Assembly: GCA_023334545.1 (NCBI GenBank)
Contig: JAADVB010000085.1
Span: 1-64,000 of the forward strand
DNA length: 64,000 nucleotides
Origin: Salisapilia sapeloensis
Lineage: Eukaryota; Oomycota; Peronosporomycetes; Peronosporales; Salisapiliaceae
Reading direction: 5' to 3'
Shown here: positions 1-11,050 of the stretch, in pieces
Numbering within the stretch: the first letter of the stretch is position 1
How the letters are laid out: each line of letters starts with the position of its first letter
The notes under the pieces: model-generated
What the model was told of the DNA's origin: nothing
Seen by the model: only the letters and a program-made list of their open reading frames with translations
Databases searched by the model: none
Program-made: the position numbers and the translations under genes

Positions 1-137
1 CATCTACGCACCGGATGCCATAGCGTATCATCCAGGTCAAACACCACAAGCTTGGGTACAGAAGAGTACTGTTTCACAAGAGCTGCTGCATCTCCTTGGG
101 ACGCACCCGGTCCTTTCGTCTTGCCTCCGCGACCCAT
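1..137 (-). CDS. MDP-1-like HAD phosphatase, N-terminal fragment
   Basis: The first 45 codons of a protein read leftward off the window edge from an ATG at 135-137. Residues 34-38 read DLDDT inside VVFDLDDTLW, the DxDx(T/V) catalytic motif I of the haloacid dehalogenase superfamily; the first Asp would be the nucleophile. The position close to the N-terminus and the following Trp resemble magnesium-dependent phosphatase 1 (MDP-1), which acts on phosphotyrosine and glycation-damage substrates in other eukaryotes. The leader (MGRGGKTKG) is basic and glycine-rich. It lies 231 bp downstream of the 3' end of the MOR1-type gene on the same strand. Motifs II-IV are outside the window, so the subfamily is provisional. 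Confidence 0.72.
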   Translation of the reverse strand, partial: MGRGGKTKGPGASQGDAAALVKQYSSVPKLVVFDLDDTLWHPVRR

Positions 138-368
138 TCGATTACTTTGTTCTATCAAAAATTTCGAAGTAAAATTCCATTGTCAAAGATAATAAATCAC
201 CCATTGCCACACAATACGATCTACCTGCATGCAACCTAGTACTCGTCTACTATCTCCATGCAGTAGCAATCAATTCATGTACACTATAAGCTCCAATGCA
301 AAGCTCATTAATTCATGTTATCCAACGCGTCCTTCCTCTTAGCCATCTTCGATACGCAACTACCACTT

Positions 369-3300
369 CTACTGCTGCTGCATCTTCTTCAATCGCTCGC
401 GCAAGTTACTCGACGTCGTTCCTTTCGTCTTCAATCTCGACATAGTCTGTTGCAACGACGACATCTGACTCTCCACATCTCTCCTCTGCGCCCCAAATCG
501 ACTCTTACTCTCTTCCTCCACCTCCTCCTCCTGTGCAAACTCATACCCCATACCAGCAATCACCTGCCTTACTCTCGATCCAGCAGGTAAGTCCTTCACA
601 GATTTTTCAAACGTCGACGCACCAGAGTCAACCAGACTCTTCGCCATGGTCTTGAGCACTTGCTCCAGCGTCTCCTTTGCTATCTGACCACTAAACATGT
701 CGTTCTGAGGCAACGTATAGAAGGAATAGTGCACTTGCATCAACACGCCATACACATCGACGCTATCAAATGGCCGATCACTCGCTGCTTGTTTATCTGC
801 AAGCGACACCAGCAGTCTCCCGACGATCTGGTCGAGTGTATCTTTCTTCAACAAGTGTCGGTACTGACTACGACTCGTGTACTCCCCGACTTCATTCCGT
901 ACAATACGCTGCAAGGCTCCTAGGACTGACGGGAAGACGATACGAATCGCTAGTTTCTCCTGAACGACATGCAGCATCTTCAACAGCGCCTTGTACACAT
1001 ATACGAGCTGCTTCTCCTGATACGCCGTCGGGCCTTTCGGAGCGACCTCGGCAGCAGACTCAAGACGTTCATCGAGAACCTTGTGGCATAGCTCCAACAC
1101 CAGACGTTCCACTGCATACCGCTGCAGATTCTCTGCTTGTGGACTCAGTAGCACCGTGTTCAACGTCGCGAGACTTAGCGACAAGATGCTAAAGTCCAAC
1201 GGAGCATCAGTGTCGCCTCCAGAGAAACCAGCGTGGACACAAGTACACAGCGCTTCGACGATACGATTCACATGCTGCGCAACAAAAGTACGTTCCGAGT
1301 CATCACTTGGAGCTGTTAACAAGGCAAACAACGTCTTCATCGCATTCTTCCCATCGACAAACTCCTGGGACGAGTGATCCACCACGTGTGTCCCATCGGA
1401 TGTGACCATATTCGTCAGTGGGGTGAAGATCATGCCTTCCACTTGACTCATGAACGGGTCTTCTACGCTATCGACTTGAGGCTTCTCTGGTGTCGTAGCT
1501 ACCGGACGACGCACTGGAGATGGTTTCGGCGGACTTGGACGAGGAGGTGTCGACACCTCCTTGGTCTCCACGCCTCGCTTGCTCTTCATCCTCAACTCAC
1601 GTTCGATCGCATCAGCCAACGCCGCATTCGAGACGCCAATAAACTTGTGGAAAGCATCCACATCCATCGAGCTTTGGTCGTACGCAGCAACCACAAGGTC
1701 CAACGCTGCGACTCGAAGCGCGCTTTCCTTGGCGCCAGCCAAGTTGGCAGCATCTCGAAGTGTCTTGCGACCTAGAGCGTTCGTCCCGTGCGCATTCACA
1801 AGTTCCACACACAGACGTAGACACTCGACGCGACTGTTGATGCTCTTGAGCGACTGGAAACCTTCGTCCAAGTACCCTGACAGCTTCTCCGTCGAGTACA
1901 CTTGCGTCACGAGGCTCAGGACTTGTCGTATACGCACGAGGAAGCGCATCTTGGGCTGTCCACTCTGTTGCAATAGCACAGGGAGCAAAATCGCAGCTTC
2001 CGCATCCTGCATCTGCGTCTGTTCATCCACTAGAAGCTGCAGAAGCTTTACAAGCAAGTCCAGTAGCTTACCTAACGCCTGTGCATTCGAGTCCGCAAAG
2101 CGTAGAGCACACCATTTGAACGCCATGTCCATGACCGAGAGCATCTCTTGTGGTTGGGACGAAGCACAGCCTAATAACAAGTCGTTGCCTTCCATCAGCG
2201 ACTTGTCCGAGAAGAGTTTATCAGCCATCTCAGATGACAGCAATGGTCTCCACTCCGTCTGGAGTTCATTCCGTCGCTTCTCCACGTCACTTTGATCAGA
2301 CACATCCACCGTCCACTTGACATGCGCTCCTCGAGACATACGAGATGCTTTATTCGTGCTCATACGTAACAAAGTGTCTTTCGAAGCAGCATCCGATGGA
2401 CGCATCGACTGCGTCCGACTCTTCAAGCCAGGTGCCGGGATCTCTGACGACGCAGCTGCCTTGACAGGCATACTCGTCGTGCGCGTGATAGGCGAAGGTT
2501 TCTTATCCGGAGACGTCTCCAGTACCTTTTCTAGCATCGGCTTCAAGCTCCTCATCTGCGCAGGCTTCAGGTCTCGACACCCATCCATCACCGCCTTCTT
2601 CCCCACTGACGCTGCTACGATCTTGAGCACCGTCTGCGCCTTGCTTCTCGTATCTGCATTCTTATCACCTAACGACTGCACGGTCGGTGTCACAAGTACC
2701 GATAGATCTAGTTTCCCACACTTGTCCAAGTGCGTCGCAAGCCAACCAAGTAACTCGCCTCGACCAACGCTATTCGCTAGACCTTCACTAGTCGCTGGCA
2801 ACAAGCTTTCGACACATACAGACTTGGTCTCTTTGTCATGCGTCACCCACTTGTGGAGCGTATCGATCGAAGCTTGTTGCATCGACTTTTTATTATCTCC
2901 TACGCCATGGACAATGCTACTGCCAAGTGCTTTCGACGCTCGATGAATGTCCGGTCCGACAGACGTCGCGATGGACCCTAGCACCTGTGCTGCACGTACT
3001 TTAAGGTTCGCATTCGAGTCGTTCAGACGAGGTTTCATCGCACGAAGCAAGTCCTGGACGCTCTTACTAAACTCAATCGCTCCTCCAGCATCATCCAATA
3101 CGCTCTGGACGTTATCCATGGCGGCTGCACGTCTTTTCCAACTCGCAGGTCCGTTCTCGTCTTTCAATCGATCAAACAACTCTTTCGTCAAGTGCTTCGA
3201 GATATCCACACGACCAAAGACCGGTTCAGCGTCTGCTTTCGGAGGACCTTCCTCTCCCTTCACCTTCCGCTTCACACTCGCCTGTGCCTTCTCCGGATCG

Positions 3301-6188
3301 TACCCAACGCGCTCAAACTCTGCTTGCACGAGTTTCGCTAGCGCTGGTTTCCACGAATCTAAATTCAAGATCGGAAGGAGATTCGGACCGAGCTGCGTGT
3401 ACATGGCGCCTAGGAGAGAGATGGCTGCACCTCGGACCTTTGGATTCGAAGAGTCCGTCGCTTGTGGTCCTTTCGTAAAGTCCACGATGGCGCGAGGACC
3501 GCACTCGGTCAGTCCAAACTCTTCCACCACTTGCTTGATTGTCATAAGCGCTTCTAACTGCGCTAACGGAGCACGCACTTGACCTAAATGCTGCATCATA
3601 CAACCGAGCGTATAGGACGGACTCGTCGCTTCACACAGCGCGAGTTTCATGGACCGAATCACGTCTGCGGCTTTCTTATCGCCAGCTTTATCTGTCGCAA
3701 GTGGCACGACGAGCGTCACGACGGACTTGGGGAACTTGCCTGGCGTATTCTCTGCCAACGTCCCGATCGCTTGGAACGCACAGCGTAAGACATTGATGTT
3801 ACTTTCCTTAAACTGCTTCACGTTCTTTCCCAAGTACAACGTCAGTGCTTCAATAACTTTCGGCGTCAATTCCTCCGAATGTTCTCGAGCGAAAGACTCT
3901 AACGCTTCAATCGCAGCCTTGCGTTCCAGCCACTTGGAACTAGCCAATCCAGCTTGGACTTGAGCAAAGTCGGGGATACCAAGACCTTCGACGACTCCAT
4001 CCGCTTCCTCCGCTTCTGTCGACATGGCGATAGGAGAGTACTCTGTACTCCCACCGCCTCCACTCGTCTTAGTTGGTGCAGCAGACTTCTTTGCTGGTGG
4101 CTTGGAACCGAAACGAGATGACGGACCTTTCGGTTTTTTAATCTCCGGCGCTTTCGTCTCCGGCGTCTTGCTCTCCATGTCAACGTCTGTAGTCGCCTTG
4201 GCTTTTGTCTTTCCAGAACTCGGACGAGATGATGTGGAGCTAGCTGCAGATGCAGGACGAGACGTCGCAGGAGAAGAAGACGCGTTCCCATCCAACTGCT
4301 GCTTGACAGTCTTGAACGCACGTGCGTTGGAGGTCTGGAGTTTCTCCATCAACGGCTTGACAAGCTTCGGAGCATCCTCGGAGCTCTTCAAGAGTGCGAC
4401 AAAGGCTTCTTGTCCAGCCTTGCGTACCGTCGGATCCGTGTCATCTATACCTACGAGCATCAACTTGCCCAGATCCATTAGGACAGCCTTGTCGCTCACA
4501 TTGATCATAGGCACTTCGACGCATCGTCTCAAGAAGCCGAGCGTCTGGGCACGAGCCGGTGGCGCCTTGTTTTTACTACTATCCATGGCTACTTTCAAGT
4601 CGTCTAGCATGAGATCGATACCCATGCAATGCATCAGGAACATATCCAACGCTTTATTCGTCGGTTGCAAGACCGATACTTTTTTGTCCGAGAGTTTTTT
4701 CAATAGATCTGAGAACAACTGACGTGCATGTGGAGAAAAGTTCTTGCGCAATCCATCCGCCAAGACACTCATCACTTCAATCGCTTTACCCTGGACATTC
4801 ACATTCGAATCGCTTAACAGTTTCTTTAAAACACTCACGAGTTCATAGTAATCGCCATTCGTAAGCTTTGGCACTGGACCTGCTGCATCCACAACTGCCT
4901 GTAGTGCCTCCATACGGATACTCCACTTGGCTTCTTGAATCTGTTTGTAAAACTGCAGTTGAGAAAGTTTAGATAATAAATCCACTTCGGCTGTAAACTC
5001 TCGAGCGTCCATCACTGGTGCTTTCGTCTGTGCTTTCGTCTCCACTGCTTTTGCGCCACGAATAAACTTGGTCGCTTCAGCTTGTCCAGGTGTAATGTCC
5101 TTCGTTTGGTCCGCAAACTCTGTCTGTTGCGCTTGACGAAGGTTGTCAACAATGCCTTGGACGACGGCAGGTCCAATCCAACGATGGAGTTCCACCAGAA
5201 TCTGCATCGCGACTGGACGCACACCATTCACGGTCGATTCACACAGCTTTGGCAATGCTTTGACGATCGATTGCACCGGTACTACCTTTGGTCCGTACTC
5301 TTTTAAAGCGTCCAATACACACTGGAGACTAGCTGACGCTACTTTGGGTTTCTTCCCGCCTGCAGCTTCTAACAGTGCTTCGATCGTCGGGGTGGCGGCT
5401 CCAGCCGCTACGAAATTGTCTACTAACTCTGCACTGGCTGCCTGAACGCTGGATCGACCGGCTAAGCCTTTATCTGCCACGCGCTTGATGATAGGAGGAA
5501 TGATCGTTTCGTCCACATCCTGCACATTCTTCGCGTACGCTAAGACGGCTCGAATACCTGGCTCCAACGCACCTGCAATCGGGTCCTGGCACATCTTTAC
5601 GTAAAGTTCTAAAAGAGGTCGAACATCATCTGACTTGAGGTCTGGCCTGTCAGCTAGCTGCATGGCACTTTCATACGCGCTTTTACGTGTCATCCAATTC
5701 TTTTCCTTGACATTTGCAACGATTTCATCTAATGACATCATAGATGTGGTGTCTGTAGCAGATGCAGACTTAGCCTCCGTTGGTGGAGCTTCTGATGGTG
5801 GATCGGATGACGCAAGATCGAGCGAAGGCAAAGCACTAGGTGTGGACTGCACAGCTGGAGGAGAATTTGCGACTCGACTCACAGGTGCAGGTGGAGGAGC
5901 CTCCATATTAACGTCCTCTGTCTCTGTAGGCGCCTTACGTTGCGCTGGGATTGGAGGCGAGTTCGCGACCGCCGGCTGTCTCGCCGCAGGCAATGGCGGA
6001 GACCTCGGAATGGATTGTGCAGGTGGCTCTGGAGCTTGGCTAGTATCCTCTTCTTCCGCCGTTTCCTCATCATCATGATTAATTGTAGATTTAAACGCCC
6101 GCTGCACGTTCAAGAGGTCTGCGATGTCTTCACCCGCACAAAGTGGACAAGTGCAACTCATCGTCCGAAGACATGTTTGTGTGCTCAT
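369..6188 (-). CDS. MOR1: XMAP215/MOR1/ch-TOG family microtubule polymerase
   Basis: An intronless 1939-aa protein. Repeated HEAT-type TOG modules can be followed at about residues 150-375, 395-630, 738-965 and 995-1230, each opening with a W-x-x-R-K-x-A/S helix (for example KNWMTRKSAYE and SKWLERKAAIEAL), and a further helical domain lies around 1350-1570. The family binds tubulin dimers through TOG domains, adds them at plus ends and cooperates with gamma-tubulin complexes in nucleation. Linkers at about 640-730 and 1245-1310 are basic, Ser/Pro-rich and suit lattice binding. The length is typical for plant and animal relatives. The N-terminus has an unusual Cys cluster (CTCPLC, residues 12-17) followed by an acidic, Pro-rich segment before TOG1. 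It is transcribed divergently from the GTPBP1-like gene. Confidence 0.93.
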   Translation of the reverse strand: MSTQTCLRTMSCTCPLCAGEDIADLLNVQRAFKSTINHDDEETAEEEDTSQAPEPPAQSIPRSPPLPAARQPAVANSPPIPAQRKAPTETEDVNMEAPPPAPVSRVANSPPAVQSTPSALPSLDLASSDPPSEAPPTEAKSASATDTTSMMSLDEIVANVKEKNWMTRKSAYESAMQLADRPDLKSDDVRPLLELYVKMCQDPIAGALEPGIRAVLAYAKNVQDVDETIIPPIIKRVADKGLAGRSSVQAASAELVDNFVAAGAATPTIEALLEAAGGKKPKVASASLQCVLDALKEYGPKVVPVQSIVKALPKLCESTVNGVRPVAMQILVELHRWIGPAVVQGIVDNLRQAQQTEFADQTKDITPGQAEATKFIRGAKAVETKAQTKAPVMDAREFTAEVDLLSKLSQLQFYKQIQEAKWSIRMEALQAVVDAAGPVPKLTNGDYYELVSVLKKLLSDSNVNVQGKAIEVMSVLADGLRKNFSPHARQLFSDLLKKLSDKKVSVLQPTNKALDMFLMHCMGIDLMLDDLKVAMDSSKNKAPPARAQTLGFLRRCVEVPMINVSDKAVLMDLGKLMLVGIDDTDPTVRKAGQEAFVALLKSSEDAPKLVKPLMEKLQTSNARAFKTVKQQLDGNASSSPATSRPASAASSTSSRPSSGKTKAKATTDVDMESKTPETKAPEIKKPKGPSSRFGSKPPAKKSAAPTKTSGGGGSTEYSPIAMSTEAEEADGVVEGLGIPDFAQVQAGLASSKWLERKAAIEALESFAREHSEELTPKVIEALTLYLGKNVKQFKESNINVLRCAFQAIGTLAENTPGKFPKSVVTLVVPLATDKAGDKKAADVIRSMKLALCEATSPSYTLGCMMQHLGQVRAPLAQLEALMTIKQVVEEFGLTECGPRAIVDFTKGPQATDSSNPKVRGAAISLLGAMYTQLGPNLLPILNLDSWKPALAKLVQAEFERVGYDPEKAQASVKRKVKGEEGPPKADAEPVFGRVDISKHLTKELFDRLKDENGPASWKRRAAAMDNVQSVLDDAGGAIEFSKSVQDLLRAMKPRLNDSNANLKVRAAQVLGSIATSVGPDIHRASKALGSSIVHGVGDNKKSMQQASIDTLHKWVTHDKETKSVCVESLLPATSEGLANSVGRGELLGWLATHLDKCGKLDLSVLVTPTVQSLGDKNADTRSKAQTVLKIVAASVGKKAVMDGCRDLKPAQMRSLKPMLEKVLETSPDKKPSPITRTTSMPVKAAASSEIPAPGLKSRTQSMRPSDAASKDTLLRMSTNKASRMSRGAHVKWTVDVSDQSDVEKRRNELQTEWRPLLSSEMADKLFSDKSLMEGNDLLLGCASSQPQEMLSVMDMAFKWCALRFADSNAQALGKLLDLLVKLLQLLVDEQTQMQDAEAAILLPVLLQQSGQPKMRFLVRIRQVLSLVTQVYSTEKLSGYLDEGFQSLKSINSRVECLRLCVELVNAHGTNALGRKTLRDAANLAGAKESALRVAALDLVVAAYDQSSMDVDAFHKFIGVSNAALADAIERELRMKSKRGVETKEVSTPPRPSPPKPSPVRRPVATTPEKPQVDSVEDPFMSQVEGMIFTPLTNMVTSDGTHVVDHSSQEFVDGKNAMKTLFALLTAPSDDSERTFVAQHVNRIVEALCTCVHAGFSGGDTDAPLDFSILSLSLATLNTVLLSPQAENLQRYAVERLVLELCHKVLDERLESAAEVAPKGPTAYQEKQLVYVYKALLKMLHVVQEKLAIRIVFPSVLGALQRIVRNEVGEYTSRSQYRHLLKKDTLDQIVGRLLVSLADKQAASDRPFDSVDVYGVLMQVHYSFYTLPQNDMFSGQIAKETLEQVLKTMAKSLVDSGASTFEKSVKDLPAGSRVRQVIAGMGYEFAQEEEVEEESKSRFGAQRRDVESQMSSLQQTMSRLKTKGTTSSNLRERLKKMQQQ

Positions 6189-6637
6189 TTTTGCAGTTGT
6201 AAAGGATCTAGTGACTAAACTAGGTAGTGTATATGGTAGCTTTCGTATAAAGCTTGATTTCCTGTGTGTTCTATCGGATCAACGCAGTACGGATGTGGTA
6301 GTACTCCTGACTAAAGTCTACCTTCTGCCTGGTCCCTCCCGCGCTTTCTTCTTGTTTTGAACCAATACGATCTTCCCGATCAAGTACGATGTACCATTAT
6401 CGTACCAACTTAAGAGAGGCATTATAGCCGTTGAGATAATAACGAAGTAGAACATACCATTCTTCATAAGCATGTACAAAAGATTATTCTTATGGTGGTA
6501 TCTTTTTCTTCCTTTTATAAGTTGGCTGGGTACGGATGGAATGGATTCAGGCTAAGAGAATACATAGTTAGAGTGTAACGGATCTTGAAAGGTACTTGAC
6601 GACGACACAAGAATCAGGCTTCAGAGTGAGATTCGAC
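6189..6637. promoter_or_regulatory. Divergent intergenic region between MOR1 and GTPBP1-like genes
   Basis: These 449 bp separate two start codons pointing away from each other, so the region should carry both promoters and 5' UTRs. No coding continuity, tRNA or long repeat is visible. It is somewhat AT-rich around 6360-6500. No specific core-promoter element can be assigned with confidence. Confidence 0.5.
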
Positions 6638-8729
6638 ATGGAGGAGCGAATAGCTACGTTTATTGATGCAATACAGCAAGAATATGACTGCCCAAAGGAT
6701 GATAGTGGATGTACCGAGACGTGCTTACCTGAAGAAGTGGAGGAAGGCAATACGGAATATAAACTGCAGCTTCTGAACCCAGCTCCAGGTATAGACTTCC
6801 CATCTCCTTCACTGGAAGTCAATACGAACCTTGCTTGACGATACATGCAATACAGAACGACTGGTACAGTTAACGACACAGCTTCATTGGAGACTGAATG
6901 AAGGTAAGGGAGTCGCTTTCTATGAATTGGGCGTCCGAGACAATGGACAAGCCGTGGGTATCACTCAAGACGATATGGCTACATCCATCGCAACATTGTC
7001 CAAGTACGTTCTTGTGAACAATGCACATCAAATCCATCCAGCTCGTTGAACTAATATCGATATAGGATGTGCGAAATGGTTGAGGCTGAATTATCATTAA
7101 TTCGCTTTCGACGAGGCAAAAGTGAACACTTGCGGTCTGCAAGGCTGCAAATCCATCGCTTCGACGGTCAAAGGCAAACGTTTAAACAACTTCGAAGTAT
7201 ATAATAGCATACATTTCATCATCCGGGAGTAGAATTAATTTTTATGTGCTAGTATCTGTGACTGGGGACGTAGCAAGTGGTAAATCAACCTTGGTGAGCG
7301 TTTTGACCCACGGTCTATTAGATGACGGAGAAGGTTTGGCTCGAATGCAAGTCTTTCGGTACGTAGGAGGCAGTGCTAACATCGAGAGTGCAAATATAAT
7401 TTCTGTGCCCATATATTAGACACCGCCACGAGCTAGAGAATGGTCGAACATCTTGTCTAAGTGAACACACCATTGGTTTCTATCTTTTGTAGAATACGCG
7501 CTCGATTGATACTCATCCCGACAATAGGCGTGACTGCAGATGGTCAATTTCATAGTCTCGATGCGTTCGATACGGACGACTTCTGTGAAGAAGATGCACC
7601 GAAAGACTTTACAAGACTTATTACACTCAGCGATCTTGCTGGTCATAAGAAATACTTGAAAGTAACAGGTACTCCTATTCTACTTCCAATGCAAAAGTAT
7701 ATATATTTAATCATGTCTCTGTAGCTGCTGGATTGGCCGGTCAATTCCCAGACTATGCATTCCTGGTTATCGACTGTTGCAGTGGTGTCCAAGCAATGAC
7801 AAAGGAGCATCTAAAGATTGCAGCCGCATTGGAAGTACCGCTCATCATCGTTCTAACGAAAACAGACCTCGTATCCACAGATCGCCGAGAAGAAACTATC
7901 GCCGATATAATGTCACTTTTACACATTGTCTGTCCAGATAAAATCATTCTTACAGGAGAGCATGCGAAGCAAAGTATCCAGTGTATCCCGATCTTCCAGC
8001 TATCGAACGTTACTGGCGATGGACTTATCCGTCTCCAGCAATTCCTTTCCACATTGGAACCGACTAGAGTACGACATTCCACATCATTCCCATAGACACA
8101 CAACTAACGTAAACTAGTTATGGGCACACCATACTTCGACACCAGCAGAGTTCCACATCGGTAAAGCTTTTGAACTGGAAGACACTGGTACAATCGTCAC
8201 AGGCCTCATGCAGAGTGGGACGATATGGAGTGAAGAGACTTTGCTCCTCGGTCCAGATAGCTCTGGGCGATTTATCAACGTCGTTGTCGATAGTATCCAC
8301 GCCCAACATCGACCGGTGCAGTATTTAACGGCAGGAGAAGCTGGTGCCTTACTCATCCGGTTCTCGAATCCTGGTATGCAAGCTTCGTTCGTACGCAGAG
8401 GCATGCTGTTGCTCCATCCGAGTGTACGCCCGACAGCTTCGATGCAATTCGAGGCCGAAGTCCGATTCTTCGATGACTCGAAAAGGATACGAAAGAATCA
8501 TCAAGCTGTCGTGCATGTCGGACCTGTCCGTCAAATGGCCAGGCTAGTACAGATCGACGGAGAGGTCCCTCAACTACGCACAGCTCTATGTCGCTTTGAG
8601 TTCATGTACTATCCTGAATATTTACGACCAGACCTACCGCTTGTACTGCGTGACACCTACGCACAAGCGGTAGGAAAAGTGATACGAACGGTACCTACGT
8701 CTACTTCCAGTACGACGAAAGTCAAGTGA
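6638..8729 (+). CDS. GTPBP1: GTPBP1/GTPBP2-like translational GTPase
   Basis: Eight exons (6638-6788, 6856-7003, 7066-7196, 7253-7358, 7420-7475, 7528-7668, 7725-8068, 8118-8729) give 562 aa with all phases matching. Residues near 20-75 contain the family signature (LPEEVEEGN, then EYKLQLLNP). The GTPase domain shows G1 GDVASGKST (148-156), G3 DLAGH (233-237) and G4 TKTD (289-292, a variant of NKxD). The C-terminal EF-Tu-like beta-barrels follow, with GTGT-type strand LEDTGTIVTGL and TLLLGPD. GTPBP1/2 are EF-Tu/Hbs1-like factors involved in resolving stalled ribosomes and in mRNA turnover. The upstream in-frame codons are not ATG, so the start at 6638 is the first usable one; mammalian relatives have a longer N-terminus. 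Seven tiny introns contrast with the intronless neighbours. Confidence 0.9.
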
Positions 8730-9094
8730 TGTCGAGAGTTTAAAGGTATGCAGCATGGTAGTACTAGTAAGCCTTCTTTTTCATTTGCACAATCAACGCC
8801 TAATGCAGGAGAATACACTGTTTCTTGCTCATTACTATCCGAATTGACCATGCTCATATAAATACCACTGACTGACGCACCAAATCATGCTGAAACGCTT
8901 TGCTAGGCACTCTTCGACTTCTTACCGATCTAAAAATATAAAATGCTGGACCTGCGTCTCAGCGAAGAAGGCAAGAATCGACAAGACTAGCATCAAGACA
9001 AGAGGTCAGCTTGTTTTGAGTTGAAGATACTCTCTCTGGCGCTTACATTAGACTGCTGAAAGTGCATCAAGTCGCAGTGGTAACTTGTAAAAGT
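8730..9094. other. Intergenic spacer
   Basis: These 365 bp between two plus-strand genes must hold the 3' end of the GTPBP1-like transcript and the promoter/5' UTR of the coiled-coil gene. I see no conserved coding segment, tRNA or repeat. Confidence 0.5.
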
Positions 9095-11050
9095 ATGAGC
9101 GAAACGTGTGTGGACAGCACAACCAGCGCATCTTCAGCATCCAACATCAATGGCGACGGTCCTGTAGAAGAAAATGACTTAAGTCCAACAAACGGCCGCG
9201 TGAGCAAGTCCACGAACACTGCTCCATGCTCATTAACAAAGCGAAGAGTAGCTCGTGCTGTCAGTATTGAAGAAATTTTTGCAACTGTCAGCAGTGTCCG
9301 TAGCTCTGGTCTAGACGCACATTCCCCAACACGCATCGTCCTTAGCCCACGATCTGCTGAGGCATGCTTGAAAACCGGTATTAATCCAGAGACACTTCAA
9401 ATTCGAGATCTCGACTCGTTCTATGATCCACAGGTGAATGCTGCCGTCCAGCGCATGCGCCATGAAGCGTATTCTATGCGACGTCATGAGCAAATGAAAG
9501 CAGCTCGAGCTGAACGCAAGCGTCTGATTGGAGATGACGATGTTCCTGTCAGCCAATTTGCCAAGCCGTCTAAAAAAGCTTCAAGTGCTTCTGCGACGCC
9601 ATTAAAACCACAAGAGTCTACTTCTGCTCTCGAGTTGGAGAAGAAGAGGCTAGAGAAACTTCAAAAGCGACAAGAACGTGAACTGGCACAAATGCTTGAG
9701 TTTGAGATGAAGATGAGTCGTATTCAGACGGAGGCAGATGCGAAGGTTGAGCGAGAACGACAATTGCAAGAACGGCGGGAGCGGGAGCGTTTGAGGGCTG
9801 AACAGCAAGCTGCACAGGAAAAGCGGCGGAAGGAATTGGAGAAGAAGGCACAGCAAGACGCCGAGGAAGAGCGCCGAAGAGTTCTTGCTGCCGAAATGGC
9901 AGCACAGGACCGAGCCATCGCGGAACGGAAAGCTAGGGAAGAAAAGATACGAAAGTTGGAAGCAAAGCAGAAGGAAGAAGAGAGGAGGGCTAAAGCGGAG
10001 GAACATCGACGCGAGGCTGAAATGGCGGCAAAAAAGCAACAAGCGGAAATTCAGCGTCGCTTGCAAGACCTTGAACGTGCGGAAGAAGCACGGCAGAAAA
10101 TGGTGGAGGATCAGCGTCAAGAGCGTGCGGCAGCATATGAAGAAAAGAGGAAGGTGGTGACGCTGCGACTGCAACGAAACGTTCAAATGAGTAAGAGACT
10201 AGAAGCTCAGCGCAAGATAGAGATTAAGCAAAAGCAGCAGATGAGCGAAAAAAAACGGAGACAAATGGAGGAAGAGCGAGAGCGGGAGCGAGCAATCCAG
10301 CAGCAGCAGTTAGAACGAGCTGAACGGAAGAGGTTGATGGTGCTGGAGGAGACTCGAAGAGAGGAGGAGAAAAGAAAGCAAGAACTGCTCGCGAAGCAAA
10401 TGGAAATGGACGAAGCGGTTCGACAGACACAAATAAAGCAACAGAGACAGCGTGAACTTCGGAAGGAAGCGCGGCAGTTGCAAGCTCAGTTGAAGGTGGA
10501 TAAAGTGGAGCGAATGAAACGAGTACAAGAGTACCAGCGATTAGAAACCTTACGCAAACTTCAGGAGGTAGAGCGACGGACGCAAGAAATGCTCACACAG
10601 AAAGAGGAGCTTGTGAAACGAAGAAAGGAAATATCTGTGCAGAGTAAGATTAAGCGAGACGAGATCATGGTGGAAATGGAAAAGGTGAAGGCAACCAAGA
10701 AGTGGGATAAAGCGTCCAAGACGATCGCTAAAGTGATGAACAAGAGTCCGGGTAAAAGTTTAAAGCAACGACCAATATCAGGCAGTGTAATCACGAAGCA
10801 GAGTTCATTGCCCAAGTTACCAGCACCGAATTCAGCGAGTGCATCGATGAGCCGAGCGAGTCTGCAGTACTCAACAGCGGATGACAATGGCCCGAAATTG
10901 TCTCCTCCGCCCACTAGAACGGCATTCAAGTACACGAAATCTACGCAGGAAGAAGAGGAGGAACCGCAGCCATATGTATCGGTGTATGATCAACCTGTAA
11001 GCATGACACGGGCGAAGAAAAGCAAACACAGTCGATCCACGGTATTTTAA
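9095..11050 (+). CDS. CCDC177-like coiled-coil protein
   Basis: A 651-aa intronless protein, starting at the first in-frame ATG (the longer reading frame upstream opens with GTG). After a Ser/Thr-rich N-terminus there is a compact motif around residues 85-100 (VLSPRSAEACLKTGI) followed by a short basic helix; an SPRS-x-EAC motif ahead of a long coiled coil is also seen in vertebrate CCDC177. From about residue 190 to 560 the protein is an almost uninterrupted Glu/Arg/Lys/Gln helix with heptad pattern. The tail is Ser/Pro-rich and basic. Such proteins are often cytoskeletal or axonemal, but no function can be assigned from sequence. The gene sits two loci from MOR1 and immediately upstream of a CM1-motif protein. 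Confidence 0.78.
   Translation: MSETCVDSTTSASSASNINGDGPVEENDLSPTNGRVSKSTNTAPCSLTKRRVARAVSIEEIFATVSSVRSSGLDAHSPTRIVLSPRSAEACLKTGINPETLQIRDLDSFYDPQVNAAVQRMRHEAYSMRRHEQMKAARAERKRLIGDDDVPVSQFAKPSKKASSASATPLKPQESTSALELEKKRLEKLQKRQERELAQMLEFEMKMSRIQTEADAKVERERQLQERRERERLRAEQQAAQEKRRKELEKKAQQDAEEERRRVLAAEMAAQDRAIAERKAREEKIRKLEAKQKEEERRAKAEEHRREAEMAAKKQQAEIQRRLQDLERAEEARQKMVEDQRQERAAAYEEKRKVVTLRLQRNVQMSKRLEAQRKIEIKQKQQMSEKKRRQMEEERERERAIQQQQLERAERKRLMVLEETRREEEKRKQELLAKQMEMDEAVRQTQIKQQRQRELRKEARQLQAQLKVDKVERMKRVQEYQRLETLRKLQEVERRTQEMLTQKEELVKRRKEISVQSKIKRDEIMVEMEKVKATKKWDKASKTIAKVMNKSPGKSLKQRPISGSVITKQSSLPKLPAPNSASASMSRASLQYSTADDNGPKLSPPPTRTAFKYTKSTQEEEEEPQPYVSVYDQPVSMTRAKKSKHSRSTVF

Noticed and set aside
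1561-2295. Open frame of 244 codons on the plus strand inside the MOR1 gene
   Set aside because: It lies antisense to a well-supported conserved coding sequence and its translation is Ser/Arg-rich with no domain; a shadow of the real frame.
2947-3582. Open frame of 211 codons antisense to MOR1
   Set aside because: Same reason: overlap with conserved TOG-domain coding sequence and no recognisable product.
9650-10186. Leu/Phe-rich 178-codon open frame antisense to the CCDC177-like gene
   Set aside because: Reverse complement of Glu/Lys/Arg-rich codons naturally yields Leu/Phe/Ser-rich open frames that mimic membrane proteins.
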